Below are positions 42,559 to 51,638 of a stretch of 64,000 bases of DNA, piece after piece. A model generated the notes under the pieces. It saw only the letters and a list, made by a program, of their open reading frames with translations, ran no database searches and was not told the DNA's origin. Position numbers and translations under genes: made by a program. The DNA lies in assembly GCA_934647945.1 (NCBI GenBank), contig CAKUFK010000010.1:1-64000 (forward strand), in the 5' to 3' direction. This stretch comes from an uncultured Eubacteriales bacterium (GTDB lineage Bacteria > Bacillota > Clostridia > Oscillospirales > Acutalibacteraceae). Position 1 is the stretch's first letter. Each line of letters begins with the position of its first letter.

Positions 42559-43143
42559 ATGCGGCATATTGGTACCAAACCCCTTGAAACGGAGCGCTTG
42601 GCACTGCGTCGATTTAGAATGGCGGATGCCGGCGATATATTCGCCAATTGGGCGGCCGACCCGGAAGTGACCCGGTTTTGGGGCTGGGAGCCACATCCGG
42701 ACATCACGATGACACAATCCCTGCTCAAACAATGGATTCGGCAGTATGAAGATGCAGCATATTATCATTGGGCGATTGTCTGCAAGGCAAATTCACAGGC
42801 GATCGGGTACATATATCTGAACTCCATCTGCCCTGCTGACGCCAGCGCGGCCGTGCACTATCTGCTGAGCAGGACGTATTGGAATCAGGGGTTCATGACC
42901 GAAGCGTGCAAGCGGGTAATCGAGTTTGCCTTTCGCGATGTCGGATTTCTCAAAATCCATTCTCACCATCATCGTGACAATCCCGCCAGCGGCAGAGTCA
43001 TGCAAAAGTGCGGCATGACCTGTATAAAGGCCGAATACCGGGCCATGGACAGCAAGCAATTGAGCGGCGAATATCTCTATTATGAGGTTGAGAAAACAAA
43101 TAACATTCCTGGCCGTCCGCCTACCGCCCATAAGATACGATAA
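42559..43143 (+). CDS. GNAT acetyltransferase (RimJ/RimL type)
   Basis: 194 aa. Begins TKPLETERLALRRFRMADA, with FWGWEPHPDITMT, then the acetyl-CoA region VHYLLSRTYWNQGFMTEACKRVIEFAF and SHHHRDNPASGRVMQKCGM, as in the RimJ/RimL/YjcK group that acetylates N-termini or small amines. ATG 42559 chosen (GGAGG 8 nt upstream) over the ATG 6 codons earlier. Its last codons and stop form one arm of a 21-bp terminator stem. Confidence 0.88.
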   Translation: MRHIGTKPLETERLALRRFRMADAGDIFANWAADPEVTRFWGWEPHPDITMTQSLLKQWIRQYEDAAYYHWAIVCKANSQAIGYIYLNSICPADASAAVHYLLSRTYWNQGFMTEACKRVIEFAFRDVGFLKIHSHHHRDNPASGRVMQKCGMTCIKAEYRAMDSKQLSGEYLYYEVEKTNNIPGRPPTAHKIR

Positions 43144-43180
43144 ACCGGTGAGTCAAATCCTCACCGGTTTATCGTATCTT
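43132..43180. terminator. 21-bp bidirectional terminator overlapping a stop codon
   Basis: Perfect 21-bp stem (43132-43152 with 43160-43180) and a 7-nt loop. The left arm contains the last codons and TAA of the GNAT gene. It also faces the convergent nitrilase-GDPD gene. Confidence 0.88.
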
Positions 43181-43191
43181 CCGTCACAATT

Positions 43192-44826
43192 TTATTCAGA
43201 CTTTGCGGGCGCATGGGTTTCAACGGCACTGGCAACCACACAGTACGCATTCGTGAGGACGGTATCGATTCCCTGATCCAGATAGGCGAGGGCCTCTTCC
43301 GGATCATCCGCCCAGAACAGGTTGCAGCTCATCCCGTGGCGATGGGCGCGGTCAATCATCTCTTTTGTACAGGCTGTTTTGAAAAACTGGAGCTTCCGGC
43401 AGCGGTACCGGATCGCCCGATCCACGATCTTCAGGGGATCCCCTCCTCCTGCGGCACAGCAGCGGGGAATATCCGGCGCGATTTCCAAGGCGGTGCGCAG
43501 CACACTCGGCCAGCCGACGATATAGGCGTGATCCCGGCAGTCGTAAGCGTCCAGCAGCCGGACGATCGTACGGAAGGTCTCAACGTCATAGTACAGATCC
43601 TCGCGTTCATCTTCCGTCGCCCAATTCGACTTGATATGGATATTAAAAATGGTGCGGCGGGCAAACTGCCGGAGTATCTCTTCAAACCGGGGAATCCGCA
43701 TCCCTCGGAACTCCTCCGATACCCGGCTGCCGATATCCAGCCGCCGGAGCTCCTCCCAGGTCATGTCCTGAATCCGGCCTGTACCGTCCGATATCCGCTC
43801 CACCCGGTCATCGTGGCAGACCACCAGCTCGCCGTCGGCCGTGGCATAGAGATCGAATTCAATCTCGGGAGCGCCCAGGGCCACCGCCGCCCCAAAGGCC
43901 GCCAGCGAATTTTCGGGCAGCCTGCCGTGCAGGCCCCGGTGGGCACAGACCCGGGGATAGGGCAAACGGCTGTCGCCGGGGATGACGCCGGGACCGGCCG
44001 GCCGGTAGGCCCAGGGTGTCCGGCCCGCCTCTACATAAAGGTCGTGCCGGATATCGGCCTCACCGTATCCATTGGAACGGCGATATTTCCAGTTCGGATC
44101 GATCTCGGCACACTGCCGTCCGACCCGGCTTTTCATATCGCAAAGAACCGTCCCGTCCGGCGCCACTATCATTGAGCACCCCCCCAGATCACTGTCTTCC
44201 CCCATACTCACAGAAGAGCGGACGAGATAGGCGTTGCAGGTGAGGGCGCAGGAGCGTCCCAGGGTCTCGAGCACGTCCTGCCGTTCCCCCCGCTGATGGG
44301 AGCAGCCGATCAGGATATCGGGCTGCCGTTTGGCCATAAAAGCCAGCATTTCCGGGAAATAAAAGTCATAGCAGGTCAGGAAGCCGAAGCGGATCCCCTC
44401 CAGATCTACCATGGTGGGTTCCCTCTCCTTCTGGGTATAGCCGGCATCCACCAACTTTTTTGCCGGTTCGGTCGGGAAAAGGTGCTGCTTGAAATAGGCT
44501 CCCGCCTCACGACCCTGCCGGTCAAAAAGCAGGGTCGTGTTCCGTAGTCTCCCTTCAAAAGGCCGGGCTATGTTCACCGCGGCTATCGCCCCGCATCGCC
44601 GGCAGGTGTCCCGTACCTTGCGGAGCAGCGGTTCGCTGAAAGCCTCCAGATCGGCAAGGTAGTCGTCCGGATTGGGATACACGCTCGGCGCGTTGCTGTA
44701 TTCCGGCAGCACAATCAAGTCCAACGTATCGTCGCACCGGTCCAGTTCCCCCAAAATCCAATCGATAAAGCCCGAAGCTTCCGCAGCCTCTTTAGGGAAA
44801 AGCGGTTGCAGAATACAGACGTTCAT
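43192..44826 (-). CDS. Nitrilase-superfamily amidohydrolase fused to a glycerophosphodiester phosphodiesterase domain
   Basis: 544 aa, two enzymes in one chain. Residues 1-~275: carbon-nitrogen hydrolase with the Glu-Lys-Cys triad (IVLPEYSNAP, AYFKQHLFP, GFLTCYDFYFPEM). Residues ~300-540: GDPD barrel with VCAHRGLHGRLPENSLAAF, IEFDLYATADGELVVCHDD; the later metal-ligand Glu position in the usual NIEIK is His here (FNIHIKS). ATG 44826 with AAGGAGG 8 nt upstream. Substrates unknown; the pairing suggests stepwise breakdown of one compound carrying an amide and a phosphodiester. Promoter just upstream, terminator at 43132. Confidence 0.9.
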   Translation of the reverse strand: MNVCILQPLFPKEAAEASGFIDWILGELDRCDDTLDLIVLPEYSNAPSVYPNPDDYLADLEAFSEPLLRKVRDTCRRCGAIAAVNIARPFEGRLRNTTLLFDRQGREAGAYFKQHLFPTEPAKKLVDAGYTQKEREPTMVDLEGIRFGFLTCYDFYFPEMLAFMAKRQPDILIGCSHQRGERQDVLETLGRSCALTCNAYLVRSSVSMGEDSDLGGCSMIVAPDGTVLCDMKSRVGRQCAEIDPNWKYRRSNGYGEADIRHDLYVEAGRTPWAYRPAGPGVIPGDSRLPYPRVCAHRGLHGRLPENSLAAFGAAVALGAPEIEFDLYATADGELVVCHDDRVERISDGTGRIQDMTWEELRRLDIGSRVSEEFRGMRIPRFEEILRQFARRTIFNIHIKSNWATEDEREDLYYDVETFRTIVRLLDAYDCRDHAYIVGWPSVLRTALEIAPDIPRCCAAGGGDPLKIVDRAIRYRCRKLQFFKTACTKEMIDRAHRHGMSCNLFWADDPEEALAYLDQGIDTVLTNAYCVVASAVETHAPAKSE

Positions 44827-44874
44827 CCGGGATACCTCCTTTTCCATGGCTGTTTGCAGGCGGATGTCCGCTTT

Positions 44875-44903
44875 AGTATATCGAATCCGCGTGCAAAAAA
44901 CAA
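44875..44903 (-). promoter_or_regulatory. Promoter of the nitrilase-GDPD gene
   Basis: Minus-strand TTGTTT (44903-44898), 17-bp spacer, TATACT (44880-44875). Confidence 0.7.
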
Positions 44904-45016
44904 GTGAACTCCGGTACGGCCCCTCCTTCCGCCTATTTCCCGGGACATGAGGCCCTTGTCAGAAGGCGGGCTCCCTCCCTGATTCGGGAAATTTTTTCAA
45001 AATGGACGCGGGCTTC

Positions 45017-45045
45017 TTTACAATTGTCCCGAATCGGGGTAAAAT
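45017..45045 (+). promoter_or_regulatory. Promoter of the paaK-iorAB operon
   Basis: TTTACA (45017-45022), 17-bp spacer, TAAAAT (45040-45045), about 80 bp before the first ATG. Confidence 0.7.
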
Positions 45046-45127
45046 GGGAAAGAGCGCCGCCGTAAGGCGGCCGGTCCGGCTGCTGGATGGGAACGGCCGT
45101 CCGATTATGGGAAAAGGGTGTGCGCAA

Positions 45128-46447
45128 ATGGCAAACAAGATTTGGAATCCGGGGATGGAATGCATCGGCCGGAAAGAACTCGAGGCGCTCCAGCTCGAAC
45201 GGCTGAAAGCCCTGGTCGATTACTGTGACCGGACGGTCCGGTTTTATCACGACCGCTTCGCCGCCGCGGGGGTGACGGCCGACAAGATCAAAACCCTCTC
45301 GGATGTACAGTACATACCATATACCACCAAGACGGACCTGCGGGATACCTACCCCTTCGGGATGTTCAGCGTTCCCCGCAAGGAATTGGTCCGCATCCAC
45401 GCCAGCTCCGGCACGACCGGGAACCCCACCGTCGTGGGATATACGCGGGAGGATCTGGAGAATTGGGCCGAGCAGGTGGCCCGGTTGGTGGTCGCCGCAG
45501 GCGCCAGCGACGAAAGCCTGGTACAGATCTGCTTCGGCTACGGCATGTTCACCGGGGCCCTGGGACTGCATTACGGGTTGGAGCGGATCGGTGCCACCGT
45601 CGTTCCCACCTCGTCGGGCAACACCGAAAAGCAGCTCAAATTCATGCGGGATTTCGGCACCGATACCATCGTCGCCACCCCGTCCTATTGTCTGTATCTG
45701 GCCGAATCGGCGAGAGAACGGGCGGAGGAGTTCCCGCTCGGACAATATCGGCTCAAACTGGGGCTGCTGGGCAGCGAGGGCTGCACCCCCGAAATGCGGG
45801 ATCAGATCGAACAGAGTTGGGGCGGCGGTTTCTTCGCCACCGACAATTACGGCATGTCCGAGCTCAACGGCCCCGGTATGTCGGGCGAATGCCGGGAGCG
45901 CTGCGGCCTGCACATCAACGAAGATCATTTCCTCTGCGAGATCATCGACTCCAAAACCGGCGAAATCCTTCCTTCCGGGGAAACCGGGGAGCTGGTGGTC
46001 ACCAACCTGACCAAGCGGGGCATCCCCATGCTCCGCTATCGTACCAAGGACATCACCCGGATCGACTACGAGCCCTGCGCCTGCGGGCGGACCACCGCCC
46101 GGATGCATAAGATCATCGGGCGCAGCGACGACATGCTCAAAATCCGAGGGGTCAACGTTTTCCCCTCCCAGGTGGAAAGCGCCCTGATCGGCATCACCGA
46201 GATCGGCCCCCACTACCAGCTGGTGGTCCGCCGGGCGGGCTACGCCGATACCCTGGAGGTCCGGGTGGAGCTAATCGACGGCTCCCTGCTCGAACGGTAT
46301 GCCGAGCTGGAGTCTCTCCAGCACCGTATCCACGACCGGATCAAGGCCATTCTCGGCATCGAGATCAAGGTCAGCCTCGTAGAACCCAAATCCATCGAGC
46401 GATTCACCGGCAAAGCCCAACGAGTGGTGGATCTGCGGGGGCAGTGA
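45128..46447 (+). CDS. Phenylacetate-CoA ligase family protein (copy 1)
   Basis: 439 aa AMP-forming ligase. It starts WNPGMECIGRKELEALQLERL; the ATP motif is HASSGTTGNPTVVGYT; FGYGMFTGALGLHYG and NYGMSELNGPGM follow; the hinge and C-terminal part is LRYRTKDIT, CACGRTTARM and IIGRSDDMLKIRGVNVFPSQVE. It converts aryl-acetate to acyl-CoA, and next to iorAB it may also run in the ATP-forming sense to harvest energy. ATG 45128 with AAAAGGG 9 nt upstream. First gene of a six-gene operon; a diverged paralogue is the fifth gene. Confidence 0.93.
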   Translation: MANKIWNPGMECIGRKELEALQLERLKALVDYCDRTVRFYHDRFAAAGVTADKIKTLSDVQYIPYTTKTDLRDTYPFGMFSVPRKELVRIHASSGTTGNPTVVGYTREDLENWAEQVARLVVAAGASDESLVQICFGYGMFTGALGLHYGLERIGATVVPTSSGNTEKQLKFMRDFGTDTIVATPSYCLYLAESARERAEEFPLGQYRLKLGLLGSEGCTPEMRDQIEQSWGGGFFATDNYGMSELNGPGMSGECRERCGLHINEDHFLCEIIDSKTGEILPSGETGELVVTNLTKRGIPMLRYRTKDITRIDYEPCACGRTTARMHKIIGRSDDMLKIRGVNVFPSQVESALIGITEIGPHYQLVVRRAGYADTLEVRVELIDGSLLERYAELESLQHRIHDRIKAILGIEIKVSLVEPKSIERFTGKAQRVVDLRGQ

Positions 46448-46466
46448 GCCGGGAAGGAGGTTGCGA

Positions 46467-47132
46467 ATGGCCCGTCTTGAAATCCGGATTTTCAAAAAAG
46501 AAAAGAATGGTTCCCTGCGGCGGCAGATCGAGCTGCTGGAGGCCGAAATCGATGGGCAGCCGGTCCCGGTCCGTGAGGATACCGGCCGCTATGCCTACGT
46601 GTTTGAAGGAGAACCGGGAATTCATGTGATCCGGCTGCGGGAGCCAAGCCTCGCCGGCTCCGTCCTCCCCTCCCTGCTGCTCTGTCTAATGGTTTTCACC
46701 GACGGCATCCACAGCCTGTCGCCGTTTACCTGCCGGTATACCGGGGAGCTGCATTTGACGGAGGACACCGTGTTGTCGGCTATGCTGGAAGAGGTCCTCG
46801 ATGCCAAAGGCCGGCCGACCGGCTTCAACCGGCTGGATGTCCGGGCGGAAAACGCCGACCTCCGGACGGTGGAGCAAGACTGCACCGCTTCCAAGGCCGA
46901 GATCCGGCGCTGGTTTGCCGCCGTGCTGCTGCCGCCTGAAATCCTGGGCGCCGCTATCATGATGATCGGGTTCCTGGCAGGGTTCAGCGCGATGGATGCC
47001 ACCGGCGTTGCTGGGGCCTGTATCTGCTGGCTGTTCGCCTTCCTCTGCCTGCTCGTTCTGCTTTGGTACCCGTTTTTCCTAATCAAAAAGTGCCGCCGGC
47101 CCGGCGATGGCGGTTCCGGTCCATCGATTTAA
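46467..47132 (+). CDS. Membrane protein of unknown function in the iorAB operon
   Basis: 221 aa, not recognised. Soluble start (RLEIRIFKKEKNGSLRRQIELLE), one hydrophobic segment at ~68-85 (SVLPSLLLCLMVFTDG), a polar middle, and a pair of spans at ~150-200 (LGAAIMMIGFLAGFSA and CWLFAFLCLLVLLWYPFFLI), ending in basic residues. ATG 46467 with AAGGAGG 6 nt upstream, only 19 bp after paaK. Position within the operon suggests a linked role (for example transport or membrane tethering), but nothing in the sequence proves it. Confidence 0.72.
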   Translation: MARLEIRIFKKEKNGSLRRQIELLEAEIDGQPVPVREDTGRYAYVFEGEPGIHVIRLREPSLAGSVLPSLLLCLMVFTDGIHSLSPFTCRYTGELHLTEDTVLSAMLEEVLDAKGRPTGFNRLDVRAENADLRTVEQDCTASKAEIRRWFAAVLLPPEILGAAIMMIGFLAGFSAMDATGVAGACICWLFAFLCLLVLLWYPFFLIKKCRRPGDGGSGPSI

Positions 47133-47152
47133 CCCTTGAAAGGATTGGTTTC

Positions 47153-48922
47153 ATGAGCAAGACCCTGCTACTGGGCAACGAGGCCGTTGCCCGCGGACTC
47201 TACGAGGCCGGCGTCACCGTCCTCTCCTCCTATCCCGGTACCCCCAGTACCGAGATCACCGAAGCCGCCGTACAGTACGGCGAAATCTACTCGGAATGGG
47301 CGCCCAACGAAAAGGTGGCCTTTGAGGTGGCCTTCGGCGCGGCCACCGGCGGCGCCCGCAGCTTCTGCGCGATGAAGCATGTCGGCCTCAACGTCGCCGC
47401 CGACCCCCTCTACACCGCCTCTTACATCGGGGTTGGTGGCGGCATGGTCTGTGCCGTGGCCGACGATCCGGGTATGCACTCCTCCCAGAACGAACAGGAT
47501 TCCCGGCACCACGCCATTGCGGCCAAGGTGCCGATGCTCGAACCCATCGATTCGGCGGAGTGCCTGGCCTATACGAAATTGGCCTACGAGCTCTCCGAAC
47601 GGTTCGACACCCCGGTGCTGCTGCGCCTCTCCACCCGGATCTCCCACTCCCGCTCCCTGGTGGAGCTTTCCACGCGGCAGGACATGGAACTCCGGCCTTA
47701 TACGAAGGACCCGATGAAGAACGTCATGATGCCCGCCATGGCCAAGGCGGCCCACGTCAAGGTCGAAAAACGGACCGAAGCACTGCGGGCCTGGGCTGAA
47801 ACCGAGGCGCTGGAGTGCGGTGTCAACGCCATGGAATACCATGACAAGCGGATCGGCATCATCGCCGCCGGAACGGCGTATACATACGCGAAAGAGGCGC
47901 TGGGCGAGCGCGCCAGCTATCTGAAGCTGGGCCTGGTCAATCCCCTTCCCATCCAGACCATTATCGATTTTGCCCGCAACGTCGGACAGGTCTATGTCAT
48001 CGAGGAGCTCGACGACATCATCGAAACCCATTGCCGCAAACACGGTATCCCGGTTATCGGCAAGCTGCTCTTCCCCCTGACCGGGGAATTCTCCCAGCGG
48101 GTGGTCCGGGAGGCGCTGCTGGGCGAGGAGCGTCCCTGCATCGATTTTGGGGAGGCTTTGCCGCCCAGGCCCCCCGTGCTCTGTGCCGGCTGTCCCCACC
48201 GCGGCCTGTATTATGCCCTGAAGAAATATAAGCTCTATGTCAGCGGCGACATCGGCTGTTACACCCTGGGCGCCCAGGCCCCCCTCTCCATGATGGATTT
48301 CAGCCTCTGCATGGGCGCCTCCATCAGCGGCCTGCACGGCTTCAACACCGCCCGGGGCAGGGAGCAAGCGAAAAAGGCCATCGCCGTCATCGGCGATTCT
48401 ACCTTTGTCCATTCCGGTATCACCGGCCTGATCGACATCGCCTATAACAAAGGCATTTCCACCGTCGTGGTGTTGGACAACTCCATCACCGGCATGACGG
48501 GGCATCAGAACAACCCCCTCAACGGCAAGACCATCAACGGCGACCCCACCGTAGCCATCGATCTGGAGGCCCTGGCTCACGCCATCGGCATCCGCCGGGT
48601 GGTGACGGTGGACCCCTTCGACATCGAGGGGACCCGCCGGGCGGTGGAGCAGGAGCTCGCGGTGGAGGAGCCCTCCCTAGTCATCTCCAGACGTCCCTGC
48701 GCCCTGCTCAAGGAGGTCAAGCATAAGCCCGCCCTCACCGTGGATCCGGACGCCTGTACCGGCTGCAAAGCCTGTCTCCAGGTGGGCTGTCCCGCCCTGT
48801 CCCACGCCTCCACCGGCGGAGGAAAAACCCGGGCCGTCATCGATCCCACCCAATGCGTGGGCTGTGGCGTCTGCGCCTCGGCCTGCCGATTCGGAGCTAT
48901 CAAAGGAGGGGACGCGGAATGA
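47153..48922 (+). CDS. iorA: Indolepyruvate ferredoxin oxidoreductase, alpha subunit
   Basis: 589 aa. It oxidatively decarboxylates aromatic 2-oxoacids to acyl-CoA, reducing ferredoxin. N-terminal pyrimidine-binding domain (LLGNEAVARGLYEAGVTVLSSYPGTPSTEI), TPP-binding domain with VIGDSTFVHSGITGLIDIAYN and VVLDNSITGMTGHQ, and a C-terminal 2x[4Fe-4S] ferredoxin domain (CTGCKACLQVGCPAL; CVGCGVCASACRFGAI). ATG 47153 with GAAAGGA 8 nt upstream. Its TGA overlaps the iorB ATG. Confidence 0.97.
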   Translation: MSKTLLLGNEAVARGLYEAGVTVLSSYPGTPSTEITEAAVQYGEIYSEWAPNEKVAFEVAFGAATGGARSFCAMKHVGLNVAADPLYTASYIGVGGGMVCAVADDPGMHSSQNEQDSRHHAIAAKVPMLEPIDSAECLAYTKLAYELSERFDTPVLLRLSTRISHSRSLVELSTRQDMELRPYTKDPMKNVMMPAMAKAAHVKVEKRTEALRAWAETEALECGVNAMEYHDKRIGIIAAGTAYTYAKEALGERASYLKLGLVNPLPIQTIIDFARNVGQVYVIEELDDIIETHCRKHGIPVIGKLLFPLTGEFSQRVVREALLGEERPCIDFGEALPPRPPVLCAGCPHRGLYYALKKYKLYVSGDIGCYTLGAQAPLSMMDFSLCMGASISGLHGFNTARGREQAKKAIAVIGDSTFVHSGITGLIDIAYNKGISTVVVLDNSITGMTGHQNNPLNGKTINGDPTVAIDLEALAHAIGIRRVVTVDPFDIEGTRRAVEQELAVEEPSLVISRRPCALLKEVKHKPALTVDPDACTGCKACLQVGCPALSHASTGGGKTRAVIDPTQCVGCGVCASACRFGAIKGGDAE

Positions 48923-49512
48923 ATGGCACTGTGCAGAACAACGTGAAAAACATTCTCATCGCCGGCGTGGGCGGCCAGGGCACCCTGCTGGCCAGCAAGC
49001 TGATGGGCAAGTGCTTCATCGGCGAGGGATACGACGTCAAAGTCAGCGAGGTCCACGGCATGTCCCAGCGGGGCGGCTCGGTCGTGACCTATGTCCGGTA
49101 TGGAGACAAGGTCGACTCCTCCCTGATCGAGAAGGGGGAAGCCGACCTGCTGCTGGCCTTTGAGCAGCTCGAGGCGGCCCGTTGGCTGCCCTATCTCAAG
49201 CCGGGCGGAGTGCTGATCGCGAGCACCCAACGGATCGATCCCATGCCGGTGATCATGGGCAAAGCCGCCTATCCCGAGGATATCCTGCAGAGGATCCGGG
49301 ACAAAGGGGTGCAGGTAGTGGACGTGGACGCCCTCGCCCTGGCGCTGGAGGCCGGCTCCGTCCGGTCGGTCAACGTGGTGCTGCTGGGGGTCGCGGCCCG
49401 GTTTCTGGGGTTTGAGCCCGACGTGTGGCTGGAGATTCTGCGCACCACCGTCCCCCCTCGGACCGTCTCGGTCAATGAACAGGCTTTCCGCCTGGGCTAC
49501 GACGCCAGATAA
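48919..49512 (+). CDS. iorB: Indolepyruvate oxidoreductase, beta subunit
   Basis: 197 aa, the gamma-type domain of 2-oxoacid oxidoreductases: NILIAGVGGQGTLLASKLMG (dinucleotide-like loop), VSEVHGMSQRGGSVVTYVR and LLAFEQLEAARWLPYLKPGG. It forms the heterodimer with IorA. Overlaps iorA by 4 bp (ATGA), so the two are translationally coupled for stoichiometry. Confidence 0.96.
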   Translation: MNGTVQNNVKNILIAGVGGQGTLLASKLMGKCFIGEGYDVKVSEVHGMSQRGGSVVTYVRYGDKVDSSLIEKGEADLLLAFEQLEAARWLPYLKPGGVLIASTQRIDPMPVIMGKAAYPEDILQRIRDKGVQVVDVDALALALEAGSVRSVNVVLLGVAARFLGFEPDVWLEILRTTVPPRTVSVNEQAFRLGYDAR

Positions 49513-49566
49513 CGGCTAAGGCAAGCCGGTCCAAGCTGTATTTGAAGAAAGGAATGAGCCATTCGT

Positions 49567-50865
49567 ATGCCAGTCTACCAGCCGGAGGTGGAATGTGCCT
49601 CCCGGGATTACCTCCACGCCATTCAATCCGCCCGCCTGATCCGGATGGTCCGGAACGCCTATGAACACGTCCCTTTTTATCGGCAAAAATTCGATGATAT
49701 AGGGCTGGCGCCCGGGGACATCCATTCCATCGATGATGTGACGAAACTGCCTTTCACTGTCAAGACCGATCTGCGCGACAACTATCCCTTTGGTCTCTTC
49801 GCCGTGCCGCAGAGCGAGCTGGTCCGTATCCACGCCTCCTCCGGCACCACCGGCAAACAGACGGTGGTGGGGTATACCCGGCACGACATCGACGTGTGGG
49901 CCGAGGGCGCGGCCAGAGCGCTGAACGCCGCCGGGGCCACTAGAGAGGACATCATCCACGTCTCCTACGGCTACGGCCTGTTCACCGGCGGCCTGGGGCT
50001 GCATTATGGTGCCGAGCACATGGGGGCGACCGCCCTGCCGGTTTCCTCCGGCAACACCAAGCGGCAGGTTCAGATTTTGCAGGATTTCGGCTCCAATTTT
50101 CTCTGCTGCACCCCATCCTACGCCATGTTCATCGGCGAGACGGTCCGGGATATGGGGATCGATCCCCATTCCCTCAAGCTCCGGGGCGGCCTGTTCGGCG
50201 CCGAGCCCTGGACCGACAACATGCGCCGGGAGATCGAACGTCTGCTGGACATCCGTGCCTACGATATTTACGGCCTGTCCGAGATCGCCGGACCCGGTGT
50301 CTCCTATGATTGCGAGCTGCAGAACGGCCTGCACGTCTGTGAGGATTATTTCTATCCCGAGGTCATCGATCCCGATACGCTGGAGCCGCTGCCCGATGGG
50401 GAGTACGGCGAGCTGGTCTTTACCTGTATCGGAAAGGAGGCTCTGCCTCTGATCCGCTACCGCACGCGGGACATCTGCGCCCTCTACCACGAGCCCTGCG
50501 CCTGCGGGCGGACAACGGTGCGGATGACCAAGCCCCGCGGCCGCAGCGACGACATGCTCATTATCCGGGGGGTGAACGTCTTCCCGTCCCAGGTGGAGCA
50601 TGTGTTGCTCGAGCTGGGTATGGATCCGAACTACCTGATCCTGGTCGATCGCAAGAATAACCTCGATACTATGGAAGTACAGGTGGAGATGAATGCCGCC
50701 CTGTTTTCCGACACCGTGCGGGATCTCGAATCCACCGAAAAACGGATCGAGGGCGCGCTGCAGAGCACCCTCAACGTTCACGCCCGGGTACGGCTGATGG
50801 AACCGGGATCCCTGCCCCGGTCGGAGGGCAAGGCCAAGCGGGTCATCGACAATCGGAAGCTTTGA
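49567..50865 (+). CDS. Phenylacetate-CoA ligase family protein (copy 2)
   Basis: 432 aa paralogue of the operon's first gene with the same motifs: HASSGTTGKQTVVGYTRHD, YGYGLFTGGLGLHYG, YGLSEIAGPGVSY, IRYRTRDICAL, CACGRTTVRM and GRSDDMLIIRGVNVFPSQVE. It is clearly diverged rather than a recent duplicate, so the two may take different acids (for example phenylacetate and indoleacetate). The ATG at 49567 lies 13 nt from AAAGGA, a loose site. Sits between iorB and the ACT-protein gene. Confidence 0.92.
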   Translation: MPVYQPEVECASRDYLHAIQSARLIRMVRNAYEHVPFYRQKFDDIGLAPGDIHSIDDVTKLPFTVKTDLRDNYPFGLFAVPQSELVRIHASSGTTGKQTVVGYTRHDIDVWAEGAARALNAAGATREDIIHVSYGYGLFTGGLGLHYGAEHMGATALPVSSGNTKRQVQILQDFGSNFLCCTPSYAMFIGETVRDMGIDPHSLKLRGGLFGAEPWTDNMRREIERLLDIRAYDIYGLSEIAGPGVSYDCELQNGLHVCEDYFYPEVIDPDTLEPLPDGEYGELVFTCIGKEALPLIRYRTRDICALYHEPCACGRTTVRMTKPRGRSDDMLIIRGVNVFPSQVEHVLLELGMDPNYLILVDRKNNLDTMEVQVEMNAALFSDTVRDLESTEKRIEGALQSTLNVHARVRLMEPGSLPRSEGKAKRVIDNRKL

Positions 50866-50950
50866 TACCGCGCCGTTTTTCTGGCGTAGCCATATATGGG
50901 TGCGTAAATTGGGAACGCTGCCGTATGAATGAAAGGGAGGGCCACGGACT

Positions 50951-51379
50951 ATGATCAAACAATTATCGATTTTTGTGGAAAACAAAGCCGGCCGCCTGGC
51001 GGAAATCACCGCCGAACTGGCGAAGGCGGGGGTGGATATCCGCGCCCTGTCGGTCGCGGACACGACCAATTTCGGCATCCTGCGGCTGATTGTGGACAAA
51101 CCCGACGAGGCCGAGCGGATTCTGCGGGAGGCGGGGCTCACCGTGTCCCTGACCGGCGTCATCGCCGTGGGCATCCCCGACCAGCCGGGCGGGTTCGCCG
51201 CCGCGATGCGGGCGCTTGCCGATGCCTCGATCGACATCGAATACATGTACGCTTTTATTTCCCGGGACGAGGGACGCGCCTGCGTCATCCTGCGGGTGGA
51301 AGACAATGCCGCCGCTGTAGCGGCTCTCGAGAAAAACGGCATCCAGTTGTTGGGCGAAGACAAGGTATATTCCATGTGA
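50951..51379 (+). CDS. Tandem ACT-domain protein
   Basis: 142 aa, two ACT modules: residues 1-~68 (IKQLSIFVENKAGRLAEITAEL) and ~70-142 (VIAVGIPDQPGGFAAAMRALADASID). ACT domains bind amino acids. Stand-alone tandem ACT proteins regularly accompany iorAB and phenylacetate-CoA ligase genes in Clostridia, so it probably senses an aromatic amino acid and modulates the pathway. ATG 50951 with GGGAGGG 9 nt upstream. Last gene of the operon. Confidence 0.92.
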   Translation: MIKQLSIFVENKAGRLAEITAELAKAGVDIRALSVADTTNFGILRLIVDKPDEAERILREAGLTVSLTGVIAVGIPDQPGGFAAAMRALADASIDIEYMYAFISRDEGRACVILRVEDNAAAVAALEKNGIQLLGEDKVYSM

Positions 51380-51408
51380 CCCTTCAAACCCCGGCCGCTT
51401 TAGAAACC

Positions 51409-51455
51409 ACAGGGGAGACCGGCGCCGTGTGCGCCGGTCTCCCCTGTTCCTTTTT
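51409..51455 (+). terminator. Terminator of the paaK-iorAB operon
   Basis: 17-bp perfect stem (51409-51425 with 51431-51447), CGTGT loop, then TCCTTTTT. Confidence 0.92.
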
Positions 51456-51638
51456 ATCGCGCCCTGCCTCGCCGCAGAAGGGTGTGGAGGACGAACGGCT
51501 GATGATGTTCCGCCAAAATTCCGGGGCCGCCGCCTCTTGTCCCTTATCGTTGGTTTGGATGGTCACGCGCTTGCGGTTTTCCGGAAAGAAGACAAGGCCG
51601 GTCTTTCCGCTATCGCATTCCGGCCTCCGCCGCATTGG

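Noticed and set aside
44933..46213. 426-codon minus-strand frame opposite paaK
   Set aside because: Shadow of a well-defined CoA ligase; composition is unnatural.
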